DNA of 64,000 nucleotides from Symbiodinium natans (GCA_905221605.1 CAJNDS010002586.1:30001-94000), one strand, 5' to 3'. Positions 23,901 through 36,556 are shown, numbered from the stretch's first letter. The notes: generated by a model not told the origin, from the letters alone. Numbers and translations: made by a program.

Positions 23901-25911
23901 GAGTACTGAAAAGTCCTCGGCTGATACGACGATGTAAACACACAAAACGTAGGTCACCTCACACTGGGGAGCGAGGAGCATCTCCTTATCACATCCAGTA
24001 CAAACCATCAAGGGCCTCTGTTCCAATGCTTGTGCCGAGCATGTCCTCCCCAACACAGCTCAAGATCTCTAAGATCTCTAAGTTACTTAAGGGCCCTTGA
24101 GGTCCCCTGTACTACCTGGTTACTACCCGTTCCTACCCCTTTGGGTGCCTGTTTTGCCCCTCTTGCCGCCCAGCCGCAGCTCTCCCTCCAGCCGGTACAA
24201 GGGCGAGTGCACGTGGAACCAGCCGATGCCGGTTTCGCACATGTCCGACATGATCCTGCGGGGATCTGTCAAAAGGGCCAAGAGCGTGAATGGAGTCGTT
24301 CCACTTTCAACCGAGGAAGTTGTTCACTGCCAGCGCCAGGTGCAGCCGCTGTCACGCAATGAGAGCATGCCGCGACAATGCAGAGGTAGCAAAGGTGGGA
24401 CTCCAAGTCATGTGCAAGTGCTATGCATGCGCGCATCAAACGACTTTGACGAAGGTCGTAAACTTGGCAGTAGTAACATTCAGGAAGTCAAGTGCATCTT
24501 AGCTGCACCTGTCATTAGTGCTTGTGCATGAGATTCATGTCAACTCGTTGCCAACGCCTTTGCAATTCTACTCTGTAGTCTTTTGGTTGTTTGTGCTGCC
24601 CAGGGGTGCGCACTCCCCTTGAGATCCACAGTATCGCAAAGTGTCAGGAGAGTAGTGAAACCTATGGTATCCTCTCCTGGCTTGCCAGTCTGCGTGAGGC
24701 ACCAAGGTAGGTACCTTCAAGCTTGACAGAACGCTCTGGAAAATCTAACCGGGCTTGCCGATATCTTTGTACAACAGGTAACCGACTCGGGCTTCAAAGA
24801 TTCAATACCCAGCCAGCAATCGAAGGAGGTGTGGCCATCAAACTGGCATGCGACACACACCGGACCTGCAGGGAGTAGAGCTCCGAGAAGGTGAGCAACG
24901 TGATGTCCCCCGCTAGGTATATCCTAGGCTTGCGAACCGGCGGGTGAAAAAACACACTTGGGCACATGCACGGCTACGCGCGATGTCAGCCAACCGCGGC
25001 TAGTCTAGGCTGTTCAAAGCCTCGCAGCCTTGCAGGCAACTCCATCAAGCGCCACCATGTCGCTCGTGATTGCGCTGTCTAAGGCTTTGGCGCAGCCATG
25101 TAGTCAACTGCATCGCTCCACCAGATCTTGCCGCGAACCTCCCGCTGCAACTGTTGATCTGTGGTGCTGGTACGAGTACTTGAAAAAACTACCGTGGACG
25201 GGGGGGTGGCAGGTGCGAGGCGCTCTCCGTGTCGGTGCTGCATGCGTTCCTCGTCTGTTGTGAACAAAAGAGTATGCAGTTCTAACCCATGACTCCATAA
25301 CGCATCTTTATCAGTCGGCATAAGGACATCCCATATGCAGAGAATATGTTAGGTGCATGACACTGCGCTGGGCCTCCATGGACCTTCTGTGGCCTCCCCT
25401 GTGGATCTGGACTGAGAGGAACAGTCGAGGGTGTCGATGAGGTTTATGAGATCAGGTATGAACATGTCCGACCAGGTCCATAGCAAGCCCGTGGAGGTCT
25501 ACGAAATCGGCGGTGCCTTGTGGACCCTTTTGTGCCCTCTCTTAAGCACCATCTATGGGACCCGTACATTCCATGGACCCCCTTTAGGGGCCACCTGCCT
25601 TGTGTCTTCTGATTTCTGGACAGAGGGCCCTCTGAAGCCCCTTCTGTGGACCCCATGAACGTGAATGTCCTGCTCAAGGGTGGCGTGCCGAGGCAGGGCG
25701 CATTAGCATTCAATTTGCTGTCTCATGCAAGGCATTCAGGACATCTGCGATTCAGATTACTTGTAGCATGCGAACACATGAACCCTTTTGATTTATTATG
25801 TAATGTTTCGGTTATCACAAGCGCTGGAAGGAACAAACAACCGCTCTGGTTCCTCAATATCAAGAATGACAAGCGTGAAAGCCCAAAGCTTCACATGAAA
25901 ATCCTGCTTAC
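20958..25911. other. About 5 kb with no resolved gene; weak exon candidate at 22841-22926
   Basis: Frames overlap on both strands throughout. The best plus candidate is 22829-23200; its first part reads MAAMQVLFFNTSRHANTQAI and could end at GAAAT|GTAAGA (22926), but I found no convincing partner exon. Doubled AAGATCTCT occurs near 24060. 21061-21240 is AT-rich. No other repeat seen. Confidence 0.35.
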
Positions 25912-26078
25912 GACTGCTCAAACTGATTTTGAGCCCCTGACTTGGCCCTGCCACGGATCTCCAGCACCCCGGTTGATGCTATCGAAGCCGCCTTGCCACA
26001 CCTCTGAGCACGTCTATTAGCCACATGAGCTTTCCGAGCGCGGATTTGTGCGGGCTGTGGCTCAAAAATTATCATCTC
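25912..26078 (-). CDS. Candidate internal exon, unknown protein
   Basis: Reading on the minus strand, the acceptor AGACAACAG is followed by 167 nt open in one frame (EMIIFEPQPAQIRARKAHVA, then GVLEIRGRAKSGAQNQFEQ), ending at the donor CAGTC|GTAAGC in phase 2. It lies 330 nt downstream of the stop of the 26.4-29.3 kb model and may belong to a separate gene, or to an alternative end of that one. No family recognised. A plus frame (25646-26020) overlaps it. Confidence 0.3.
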
Positions 26079-26407
26079 CTGTTGTCTTTGGTTTTGTTTT
26101 TGTATACAGGGGGTTTGCATGATGCGTTGTTGCCATACGGTTAATCGTAGAAAGGTTTCAGGGTTGCATGACCCGTTCTTCCTTTAGGGTACAGGTTCAG
26201 CCGTCGCACAGTCATCGAAGCTTTGTCTGTTTTGGGACTCGGGGCGAGCGATTGACGGATGTTGAAGGCTTCTGCATTCTTAACCCAGCTATGCAACCCA
26301 ACAACCCGCAAGAGACTATCAAGGACTGATAAGGACAAGTTCGCGCGAGGCGGCATAAGAACTCGACTCGCGCTCTATCAGTTGATCAGGAGTGTGCCCA
26401 CGGGGAC

Positions 26408-26977
26408 CTAGGAGCGAGCGTCATCTTGAGCCTGCTCCTGTTCTCTTCCGGCGTTTGCGGACTCCGTCCGTGTCCTGCCAAGTTCCGAAGTCCCCCACTG
26501 AGCCCATGGCATCAACTTCGACGGGAACGGCGGCGTCCTTGCGTGACAAAAAAGGCTTGAAGGCTGCTTAAGTGGTGTCCCTGCCATACGCGACACAGCA
26601 GAAGTCTTGCAAGCTTCAACGCAACGGTACTCTTCAAAAAGGCATGGTATGGGATGGTTGCAAAAGGAGGGTGAGCGGACAACGGGTTGGCCAACGCTGT
26701 TGGTAGCCGAGCACAGCCCCGAAGTCAATGAAACCAACGTGCACTTCGTAGCTTCAGAGTCCCCGCTGGACACGCCAGCTTGCCTTGACCCAACAAAGTC
26801 GATTGAAGTGTCCAAACATCGCCGTGAAGAGCTGACCTCTCCACAGCATTGCGGCCGGATTGCATAGAGTATTCTAGTTTTCGGCGAGTGGTGAAAGCGA
26901 ACTACTGCTGAGCTGCAGCTCCCTCGGCAGGATGTGCTAATGGAACCAGCGCGAGGGGGAGGAGAGGGTTGGAGAGA

Positions 26978-27017
<40 letters not shown>

Positions 27018-29297
27018 AGAGATAGAGAGCGAGAGAGAGTGGGAGGAGAGAAAGAGATAGAGAGACCAGAGAGTGAGACGAGAGAGTGAGGGGCCAGAAG
27101 GGGTGGGGGCCTTGGATCCTGCGCGTGAGGACGTTGCGTGGCACAGCTGCCCGCGCTGGCTGCCCAGGTCGCCAGGCCCAGCGGAGCCCAGGTCCTTCAG
27201 AGAGCAAAAATCTCGCTAATATGAGAAGAGTACTTACAGAGTGTACTTGCAGAGAGTACACAGGTCAATGTCTACAGCCTTCCGGACATCATGCGGAGTA
27301 GCGTGCAAAGGTCCGAACTTGAACAGCTGCTGAGGCCAAACTGGTGACCGAATCCGAATGACCATGTTTCCATGGGCAGCTGGGAGGCTCAGGGAGCGGA
27401 TTGTCCATTCTCTGCAAGTTTCGCCGGTTCCGCCACGGTGGCAGTGAAATGACCCCCGTCCTGCATGGAGTGCTGTGTGCCATCCGACTGTCGCCGCATG
27501 TGGTACCTGCGATACGTTCGGCGGCTTCAATGGTCCCTTGTCTTTGCAGGTACTAAGGATCACTAAGCCATGAGGCCGAGCTCTATATCGAAACAACTCA
27601 AAGAACCTGATGAGCTACGATACGTAGTAGACCGAAGCCTCACAAGTTCTAGCAACAGTTCTCCACATGCCTTGAGGCCCACGAGGTAGGAAACGTCGAT
27701 GGAAAGCCGCGCCCAAGCGGTAGTGCAGAAATGGTGTCGGCTGCTCTGGATGCTCTCCTTGGCATTTCCGTCGGTCGGCACACTATCGTCCAACTTGTTA
27801 GGGTTGTCGAGGGCTTCAATTCCAGTGTTGGGTTGCGTTGCTGCCCTGTGCTTGTTGAGACTCAGAAGCAACTTTAGCCTGCAATGGCCTTGACGGGCAC
27901 CAAAATCTGGAAACCTGCAGACTTGCTACCTTGCATCCAAGTATTGCAACCAATTCCGTTGGAAAAACAACCGCACATACAGTCAATGCACGATTTGTGC
28001 CAAGAAGCGCCCCCAGCCCGTGCGGCTTCAGCAATGAGGGCAACATGCCACTCCTCAAATCAGCTGGAGCAGACGAAGCTTGACTCCCAAACTTGGCATG
28101 TTGATGTCTGAGATACTGTCGAGGTAGGATGTATTTGACACTCGTTCTTATGTGGTGATCAATGAAACTTTCAATAAGTTCATCATAGTTCATCCCTCCA
28201 AGCTTCTGCCTCCGAAACCCCTGAATGTTCATCAAGCTCGGTAATCCGAAGTGACCAACTGGCATCGCAACTCGAAACTGTTGGCCCAAGCCTAGCTTGC
28301 CGGTGACACCAAGGCGCGCTGGGTGTGTGCTCGCCAACCAGCCAATTCACCATGTAGTGTAAAACCGGCCTCAAGATGCAACGCCGCTGTAGTGTAAGGG
28401 TCGTATGCCGTCTTCTTCTCAGAAATCCCCTTTGCCTGCTTCGGGTTTCCCCAGTCTTTGCGACTCTTTTCCTCCTGTTGCGACCCCAAAACCCCTAACA
28501 AAGGAATGGAGCGCAACACAAACAAGTGCCGTATGGGCCATATGGCAATGACCTCCGCCCGACATGGTTGTCGGACATGTATTATGGCCGTGACCCAGAT
28601 TCCCCCGAAATGCCGCTACGTCATAAAAACTCGGCTGGCAGATGTCTCTGTGTGTGTGTGTGTTTTGTTGCAAGTAGGCCCTGGACCCTACCCCTCCACG
28701 AAACAATTTAAGTGCATCCCGGAATCCCAACTGCGCCCAAAAAGGCGTGAGAAACGCTTGAGAACTTGAAAGATCGTGAGAAGCCCTCGGCTGAGCTGGC
28801 TTTTCCTTTCGCTCTGAAGAGGTATCCACATATCCCCGCCGCGAGAAACCGTGAGAAATCGTGAGTAGCCTACTTCACGACCGTATACTCGTAGATGTGA
28901 AATGTGAAAGAGACAGTGTTGTGATTTCATTCTTACGTGAGTTAGACCCCAAGACCAGACCCAGCCGATACTCAGGATGTGAATCTTGAAGCTGGGCAGT
29001 TGGCCAGGTGGCTGCTGCGAGAGCTGTTGTAGCATCCAGCAGAGTGGCCAAATACCAGTGCAGATCCATGCGCTGGCCTCCGGGGCTTGGGGAAGATGCT
29101 TCAAATGGGGAGCACATGACGCAGATGCAAATATGCCAGATATGCCTTTCCCTGGCCTCCAACAAGGCCGGCTCCGCAGCTACGGCCTCGCGCAGTTCTG
29201 GCCACACTGTCGGCGATGGCTCTGCGGCGGCCAAGGCCTCGCTTTTTGGGTCCTTTCGGTCAGCCTCGTGCCCTCGTGGCCCTGCAGCTTTGTAGAC
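26408..29297 (-). CDS. Six-exon gene model, unknown protein (at least about 540 residues)
   Basis: Exons in transcript order: at most 29297 to 28937, 28494-28310, 28277-28117, 27878-27644, 27506-27238, 26831-26408 (TAG). All five joins are GT...AG and phase-compatible (1, 0, 2, 0, 2). Donors include TCAC|GTAAGAA, CTT|GTGAGG and CTCT|GTAAGTA; acceptors include CATTCCTTTGTTAG, CATTGCAG and GTATCGCAG. Peptide samples in order: LREAVAAEPALLEARERHIW; WGNPKQAKGISEKKTAYDPY; MNYDELIESFIDHHIRTSVK; HHFCTTAWARLSIDVSYLVG; LPAAHGNMVIRIRSPVWPQQ; REQEQAQDDARS at the end. Introns are 442, 32, 238, 137 and 406 nt; the last contains a GA microsatellite that serves as a pyrimidine tract on the coding strand. 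No start codon found and no family recognised. The first exon is also open on the plus strand. Confidence 0.4.
26973..27092. repeat. (GA)n microsatellite
   Basis: Perfect and near-perfect GA dinucleotides with GGAG interruptions. It lies inside the last predicted intron of the 26.4-29.3 kb minus-strand model, where it reads (CT)n. Confidence 0.95.
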
Positions 29298-30735
29298 TCA
29301 GCAGGGCTCTGTGTGTAATACATTTCATCTCACAGCAGCATCTTCAGAGTGCCGTAGCTCCCAAAGCGAAGCCTAGATCTGCTTCTCGTCGGACCCGACT
29401 TTCGTGATCGAAGAAATCGAAAGTTTCATTGCGGCGTCTGGAAATTTAGGTTCAAAAAGCTCTCCTCAGTATTGTTGGAAGCATGTCGCTGCTGCCCTGT
29501 CCCCAACACATGAAGTTCGTCAGGATTTTGGAGGACATCCAACTTCGCAACTCGCCTCTGCCGTTTGATGTCTTGTCCTAATGATGATGCAGCATCTGAG
29601 ACAGAGAAGTTGGAAGGGGGGGAAGTGCCATGGGATACCCATCAAAGCCAATCACGTGGCCCCGCTGGCACTAGACGTCATCGGCTACTATCCGGGTGGT
29701 GCGGAATGAAACCGCAGGCCTGCCGAACGCGATCGTCAAACATCCACCGCCGGAACACATCCTGGAGAGAATCCTGCACGAACGGGTTTTGTTGTAGCTT
29801 GCGAATGCTGCTAGATAGGAAGAGAGGAACGCCAGGTTGTGCCAAAGTCAAGATGATCATGCTTGCACGTGATTTACGGTTGAAAGTCGAAGTACGTCTG
29901 TGCTGAGACGGATTCCGCACTCCCGAAAACATCCGCATCGAACTTTGTAGCAACATGTTGGCACAGCATGGTGCAGCACGGCGCGCAGCTAGACTCAGAC
30001 GGTACTGGTATGCCAGAGCCTAACTTTTGGCTTCTTCGAGCCTGGTCACAACGACCCAGGAGCTCGCAGGAATAGTACTGCCCAAAGAAGTGGATCTGAA
30101 ACCTGCACACACAATGTGAACACATTTGCATGACACATTAAGCATACGTCGTGCTGCGCTGTTTCATCACTGCTCCTCGGATGAAGGGGAGGGGCGGTGG
30201 GGGATTGGTGAAGCTTTGTCACCACATGGGCAACATCAGCCAAGTATATCTCAGTATGGTATAGTACAATTAGTACAAGTACAACCTGATTCTTTGCTGA
30301 GCCACTTCTCCTCTTCCGCCAACTCTGCCAGCACCCCCGCAATGACCATCGCTGGCTCCTAGGCATCTGTCTGCCTGTTTGCCGGTTTGCCCTCCGCAGG
30401 CTAAAACCCATTCATTGGGGCCTTGATTCCTTGACCTCGCCTTGACTAATATTGCTTTCCTGTGCATTTGTCCCAACATGCTTTGCCTCTGCTCGAGTTT
30501 CGTGCTTGGGGAAGAAGCTTCCAGAAAAAACTATAGCACTTCTTGCTTCAGATTGCACTCAGCAGGATTCTCAGACAAAAGCTGCAACTAGATTTCTTCG
30601 CATGCAGGGCTTGCAAAGAGGTGATCAGCGTCTTTGTCCCAGGCTTTCAAAGTCCGGTATGCAAGCCTTCAACGACGTGCAGGCCTACGCCATGAGTCAC
30701 TTCAGAAACTACCGAGGAAACTGTGGGTTTGTTCG
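29298..30735. other. No gene resolved
   Basis: May hold the missing 5' exons of the neighbouring minus-strand model. Only short, mutually overlapping frames are seen. No repeats. Confidence 0.4.
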
Positions 30736-30885
30736 ATGCTGGGGGGGAGGTGGGGGGGGGGCGGGCCGGCAGGTGTTGGGATCAGGGAATGTTTCGTGGG
30801 AATGTTTCGGGGTATGTCGCACGGCATCATGAACTACTTTACCGGCTATTTCGGGGGTATGTTTCGCGGGTATGTTTCGCCGGAG
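30736..30885. repeat. G-rich tract and GGGTATGTTTCG repeats
   Basis: A G-rich run at 30739-30765 (GGGGGGGAGGTGGGGGGGGG) is followed by about five copies of G-GG-(A/T)ATGTTTCG between 30786 and 30880, in two clusters separated by GCACGGCATCATGAACTAC. They look like remnants of a 12-nt tandem repeat. Confidence 0.7.
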
Positions 30886-31969
30886 TGCAGCCCGAGTGCC
30901 CTTCTTAAACCTGAGCCCCCAAAAAACGACCGAACCCTTGTGAATTCAGGCGATTGACTAGCGACATCCCCGCGTGGTGGCCCACCACGGCGAGGCGGAA
31001 CAGAGGCGGCTCCTGCTTTTGAAGTGGGGCTTCCAAAGTTGCCGTGAACTGAGCAGTGGAGTGTGTGCAAACTCAGATAACCTCCATCAGGTGCTCAAAG
31101 TGCCAGAACCAAATGCGCGAACACCAATCAGATCTGCAACATCTGCTCAGTGTGGAAGGCGCTGGGAGTATCTCCACACGCATACGCACTCTACTGTACA
31201 GGGCGACTGTGCATGCACACCGGAGTCAAGCTTCAAACCCCGGTGTCTGGTGCTGTCCAGGCCTTGGCAGCCGCGATCAGCTTGGAGGCCTCCAGTGTTC
31301 AGCGTGATTTGAAGTCTGAGATCAGTTTAGATCAGTTTTGAAGCAGGTTCAGCCTGCACAACTTGACGATTTAGGGACGAATGGACGAACCAATGGTCAG
31401 GGCACCGAGCGACGAAAAGCCTAGAACCTGTATTGTCTGTCTGGCGGAGGCTTGAAGGCCTTGGGCCTGAATCCAAGACGCGCAGCTGCATCTAGGCCCA
31501 GTTCCGGAACAAACCCAAGGAGTTTAGCCTGCAAGGCAGCAACACCATTCGGCAAAGTTTGCAGTGCCTGTGGCAGTGGTTGCCACGCCCAGGGCTCCAG
31601 ATCCACTGCAGAGAGCACGGCCTCTTAAGCGTGGCTATAGGGAAAACGCCGCCAAGCCTTTTGGAACTGGGTAGGAAGGCGACAAAGCGACCATCAGCTC
31701 GTGTACTCCCCGAGTACTTCGTGACGGACTTCGTGACAGGTGCGGGGGCTGTGCGGATCCCAACTGCCTTAGGCGGCTCCAGTCCCAAGTTGGCGGAGGA
31801 CCTGAAGGGAGATCACAAGAAAGGAGAACACGACATGAAGGCAACAACAATAGCTTCATTCGAATCCGCCTCCTGCATTGTGGTGCATTTTTTGGGCCCA
31901 GAAGTGTTTCGGGAGGTTTCGGGCGCAACCCCAACATTCATGATGCTCTTGGTTTATCTGTCATCATGC
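30886..31969. other. No gene resolved
   Basis: Open frames on both strands (30974-31312 plus, 31492-31788 minus, 31559-31978 plus) overlap without decisive splice evidence. Confidence 0.4.
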
Positions 31970-31971
31970 TG

Positions 31972-32003
31972 GGCATAGTGTGACATAGTGTGACATAGTG
32001 GAA
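31972..32003. repeat. Short tandem ACATAGTGTG repeat
   Basis: Three near-copies of a 10-nt unit (CATAGTGTGA) directly left of the MITE-like element that begins at 32024. Confidence 0.8.
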
Positions 32004-32023
32004 TGTCGGACTCTGTAGGACAT

Positions 32024-32325
32024 GTAATGTTGGACCTGGTTTAGTAGGGGGGGGTTCTATAAAGTCAAATTTCCGAAATTATTCAGGACCCCCTCACTGT
32101 TTGAGGGGTCCGCTTTAAAGTCAAACCGTCCGGGCGCCGCAAGAAAATTCCACGTGGCGCGCCTTTAAAAAAGATAACCGGGCATTGCTGCCCCTTTTAA
32201 ATCTATCTAAACTCCTCCCTATTAAAATCATATAAGCCCCCGGGGCCGTGTAATCAGGACCCAATCCACGCCCCGACTGTTCAGGGGGGGGGGGGCCCCC
32301 TACATTAAACCAGGTCCAACATTAC
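32024..32325. mobile_element. MITE-like element with 20-nt terminal inverted repeats
   Basis: The left end GTAATGTTGGACCTGGTTTA (32024-32043) is the exact reverse complement of the right end TAAACCAGGTCCAACATTAC (32306-32325). Inside, a G-run follows the left end and a G/C-run (GGGGGGGCCCCC) precedes the right end. There is also an internal hairpin (GGACCCC ... GGGGTCC, near 32088-32112) and repeated CTTTAAAGTCAAA-like words. At 302 nt with no coding capacity this has the form of a non-autonomous DNA transposon. No target-site duplication is obvious. Confidence 0.8.
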
Positions 32326-34633
32326 TGAAAAAGGTGATGAAAAAACGTGGAGTTCCGGCCAACTCTGGGACGCCAGGCAGGTTCCAGGGGGAGCTTTCCA
32401 GAAGCAGCTCCAGAGACCTCCGGGTCTTGGCGGCTGAGAAGAATGTTGAAAAACGGGTCACTGTGTGGCTGCACGCGCATGCTTCAATGCGACTCTCCGT
32501 ACGCAACCCTGTAAACTTTGAGTTAGCCACAATGCAAAAATCGGAACCCCCTTGATTGCAGTGCCAGGGACCGTTCCGGACCCAGCGCGTTCTGCATCCG
32601 CGCTGTTAGTGCTCGCTCATTCTCGCCTTGGGAAACTTGGGGCATGAATCGCACATGAGCATTTGGAAGACCACGGAAAGTGCTCCTTCGAAACCATGCT
32701 GTCTACGAAGGAGCTCACACATGAGTCGAAAGAACATTATTGTGCAAGTGGACTCTGCCATATCCTCTCAGTATTTGATCCAGAAGGGGCCAAATCTGAA
32801 AGTTGCCCAAGCGAGCCGCGGCGAGCCCCTCAAACATAGGGCCCAAGCAAGTTCGAGAAAAGCGCACACAAAGTGCTGAGTTTCTTGTACGCTATTCCCA
32901 AAATTGTTCTGCACTAACCCATGCAATGATGTCCAACTTTGCAAGTCTTCGGGCTCTTGCACTCGTGATCAGGGCCAGGGGAAGCCTTGACAACATATAA
33001 AATAAAATTTGGCTGTGAATCGAAAGCCCTTTTCTCGCGGAGCCGCGCCTTCCCTTTTTCAAGCCTTTGTCGCTGTCGCGCGGAGATAGGAACGAAGGGT
33101 TTGTCGCGGAACCGACCCTGGTGTGACAAGATTTGTCGCGGGGTGACCCCAGCATACCCCGGCGGCCCGCTACTAAGCTGACATCTTTTGAATTACAGCC
33201 ATTTCCGAAAGCGACGCATTCTACTTAGGGGGCCTTTAGAACAGCACCTTTCTGTAGCTGGGGCCCTGGCCGGCGATCCGCCCCCTCATGTGTGTCAGCA
33301 CGCAGCTTAGGGCGGCGACGTAGCCAAACAGGCAGAAGCCGCCTGAAACAAGCACCACATTGGAGCTTTATGGTTTGCAACTTGCGACCACTGGCGTTCA
33401 TGCAAGCTATGGCGTGCGCGCTCACGCTTAATTAATCATCACAAAAAGCTACGGCATCATACGCCAGCTATGGGTATTGGTTCTGCCACCGCTAATTATC
33501 GTACCGCACGCCAGTTGGCGTGAGCGGCCCTACACTCGCTCCCTGCCCGCCCGCCGTGAACATCTGAGGTGTCCCGCAACAGCGACGAGATCCAAAGAGT
33601 ATGCCTTGGACACCCGGACATGCAAAGCCAAACAAGTATACACTTTACAGCGTTTTCGGTATTTGGCTCAACTTTATGAAATCGTGTGCTCCTCTCATTG
33701 TCCCGCCTTAGATGTTGGGTTCGGCTTTTTTGTCGGGCTGGATACCTGCGGCCCTGATGCAAAGGAAGCTGGCAGCCACCAGTGGATGTCTCGGTGTCGT
33801 TCGAGCCTTTTGAATTTTGGGGGCGAAGCTGTTGCGCACATGTGTGTGTGTGTGTGAAATGAGCCATGCCTACCGCAAGCCTGGAAAACAGCCTGACCTA
33901 CATGGCTGGGTACCGTGGTCACGGCAAAACCCTAAGAAACCAACACTGGAGCCATGCCACGCTTTTCACCCCTAGACAAGCCAGGCGTCAGCCATGGTTG
34001 GCAGGGAGGTGGACAATCGCATGTCCCGTTTCACGCAGCTGATAGAACTCCTGGTGGGCTAAAGCTTGCATGTGGCTTAGCTGCATCTTCGTTGGGTTTG
34101 GGCAAGCTATGGGGGGGGGGGGGCTTTTGACTTCGCGGCTTGCTCTTCGTCGCAATTTGTTTGTTCATGTTTGGTGGCGGCTTAACTCTCGGGTGAACAC
34201 CATGGCCTATGCACTTCAGTTTGTCAAGTCGTATTTGCTCGACCGCAGAACACGTGCATGTGCATGATGCAGCACGGCCCTTTGAACAAAGGAATCCTGG
34301 AACCCCCCCCCTTCAAGAAAGATGCGGTCTCAGGCTCTTTGTGCCAGCCTGACATGAACTCGACGGACTGCTCCTGGCTCGAAGCTTCACCACTCTCTGG
34401 GTCCCCGTAGCGGCAGCTTTCAATGCAAAGCATCTCAAAGTACCCTGCCAAACTGTTCTGCAAGTATCCCGTGAAACATCCCAGGGGCCCGAGGCACGTA
34501 CCCCCCATTGGTCTATGATGTATGTCGCAGTCGCTTGCCTTGGCTGTGGAGGCAGTGACAGAGTGGCACCGTGCGGTGCAGAGTCCAAGCAGCTCCCCTC
34601 CCCCCTCCTGCCCCCCCCCCCCGTGTGCAGCTT
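32326..34633. other. No gene resolved; TTTGTCGCGG words at 33070-33140
   Basis: Overlapping frames only. 33065-33140 carries the words TTGTCGCTGTCGCGCGG, GTTTGTCGCGGAACC and ATTTGTCGCGGGGTGACCCC, also clustered at 58.7-59.3 kb. An 11-G run lies at about 34111. Confidence 0.45.
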
Positions 34634-34737
34634 AAATAGGGTTTATTTGGAAGCTGGCACTCGTGTTCACAAGAGGAAAAAAGGCCCCAAAACGTATACT
34701 TATTTACAAGAGCCAACTTCCAAATAGACCCTATTTT
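34634..34737. repeat. Short inverted-repeat element (TTCCAAATAGACCCTATTT arms)
   Basis: Left arm 34634-34657 and right arm 34713-34736 are reverse complements with 2 mismatches in 24. The same arm recurs at 42823-42845, again beside a homopolymeric C run (34612-34622 here; 42852-42868 there). Confidence 0.75.
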
Positions 34738-34740
34738 AGG

Positions 34741-36556
34741 TCCTAGGGGGGGTCCCAGGCCTGAATTAAATATGAAGGCCCCGATTTAAATATGAATATT
34801 TAATTCTGGAGCTTCATATTTAAATTATTTAATTCGGGCCCGGGAATTAAATAATTTAAATAATTTAAATAATTTAAATAATTTAGGGGGGGGGGGGCGG
34901 GCCTAATCCCGCAAGGAATTAAATAATTTAAATATGAAGGCCCCGAATTAAATATTAATATTTAATTCGGAGCCTTCATATTTAAATTATTTAATTCTTC
35001 CTGCGGGAGGAGGCCCGCCCCCCCCTCCCAGGATTTAAAATATTTAAATTATTTAATTATTATTTTAAATTATTTAATTCCCGGGCCCGATTTAAATAAT
35101 TTAAATATGAAGGCCACGATTTAAATATGAATATTTAATTCGGGAGCTTCATATTTAAATTATTTAATCGGGCCCGGGAATTTAAATAATTTAAATAATT
35201 TAAATAATTTAAATCCTGGAGGGGGGGGGGGCGGGCCTCCTCCCGCAGGAGGAATTAAATAATTTAAATATGAAGGCCCCGAATTAAATATTAATATTTA
35301 ATTCGGGGCCTTCATATTTACATTATTTAATTCCTCCTGCGGGAGGAAGCCCGGCCCCCCCCCCTCCAGGATTTAAATTATTTAAATTATTTAAATTATT
35401 TAAATTATTTAAATTATTTAATTCCCGGGCCCGATTTAAATAATTTAAATATGAAGGCCACGATTTAAATATGAATATTTAATTCGGGAGCTTCATATTT
35501 AAATTATTTAAAGCGGGCCCGGGAATTAAATAATTTAAATAATTTAAATAATTTAAATATTCTAAATATTTTAAATCCTGGAGGGGGGGGGGCCGGGCCT
35601 CCTCCCGCAGGAGGAATTAAATAATTTAAATATGAAGGCCCCGAATTAAATATTATTATTTAATTCGGGGCCTTCATATTTAAATTATTTAATTCTTCCT
35701 GCGGGAGAGGCCCGGCCCCCCCCCCCCCCCCCAAATAACTTAAATATGAAGGCCCCGAATTAAATATTCATATTTAAATCGAGGCCTTCATATTTAAATT
35801 ATTTAATTCCTCCTGGGGGAGGAGGCCCCCCCCCCTCCAGGATTTAAACTATTTAAATTAGTTAAATTATTTAATTCCCGGGCCCGATGTAAATAGTTTA
35901 AATATGAAGGCCACGGTTTAAATATGAATATTTAATTCGGGAGCTTCATATTTAAATTATTTAAATCGGGCCCGGGAATTAAATAATTTAAATAATTTAA
36001 ATAATTTAAATAATTTAAATAATTTAAATAATTTAAATCCGGGAGGGGGGGGGGCCGGGCCTCCTTTTGCAGGAGGAATTAAATAATTTAAATATGAAGG
36101 CCCCGAATTAAATATTCATATTTAAATCGAGGCCTTCATATTTAAATTATTAATTCCTCCTGGGGGAGGAGGCCCCCCCCCCCTCCAGGATTTAAATTGT
36201 TTAAATTATTTAAATTATTTAATTCTCGGGCCCGATTTAAATCATTTAAATATGAAGGCCACGGTTTAACTTTAAATAATTTAAATATGAAGGCCACGAT
36301 TTAAATATGAATATTTAATTCGGGAGCTTCATATTCAAATTATGTAAATCGGGCCCGGTAATTAAATAATTTAAATAATTTAAATAATTTAAATAATTTA
36401 AATAATTTAAATAATTTAAATCCTGGAGGGGGGGGGGCCGGGCTTCCTCCCGCAGGAGGAATTAAATAATTTAAATATGAAGGCCCCGAATTAAATATTA
36501 ATATTTAAATCGGGGCCTTCATATTTAAATTATTTAATTCCTCCTGCGGGAGGGCC
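34741..36556. repeat. 1.8-kb array of alternating AT-cored palindromes
   Basis: Eleven palindromes alternate between two types. Type 1 (centres near 34956, 35292, 35653, 35768, 36117, 36499) reads AGGAATTAAATAATTTAAAT, ATGAAGGCCCCGAATTAAAT, then its mirror. Type 2 (centres near 34796, 35130, 35474, 35927, 36310) has GGGCCCGATTTAAATAATTT outer arms around ATTTAAATATGAATATTTAA. They are joined by TTTAAATAATTTAAATAATT spacers and by CCTGGAGGGGGG / CCCCCCTCCAGG blocks that are themselves mirrored. One example, 35211-35374, is a 164-nt near-perfect palindrome. Spacing between neighbouring centres is 115-193 nt. No coding content. Confidence 0.95.

Noticed and set aside
33650-33675. Dinoflagellate spliced-leader relic (TATTTGGCTCAACT)
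   Set aside because: Only a short partial resemblance, without the full leader or tandem relics.
34741-36556. CRISPR array
   Set aside because: No short direct repeats with unique spacers; units are palindromic, the spacers are repetitive themselves, and the context is eukaryotic.
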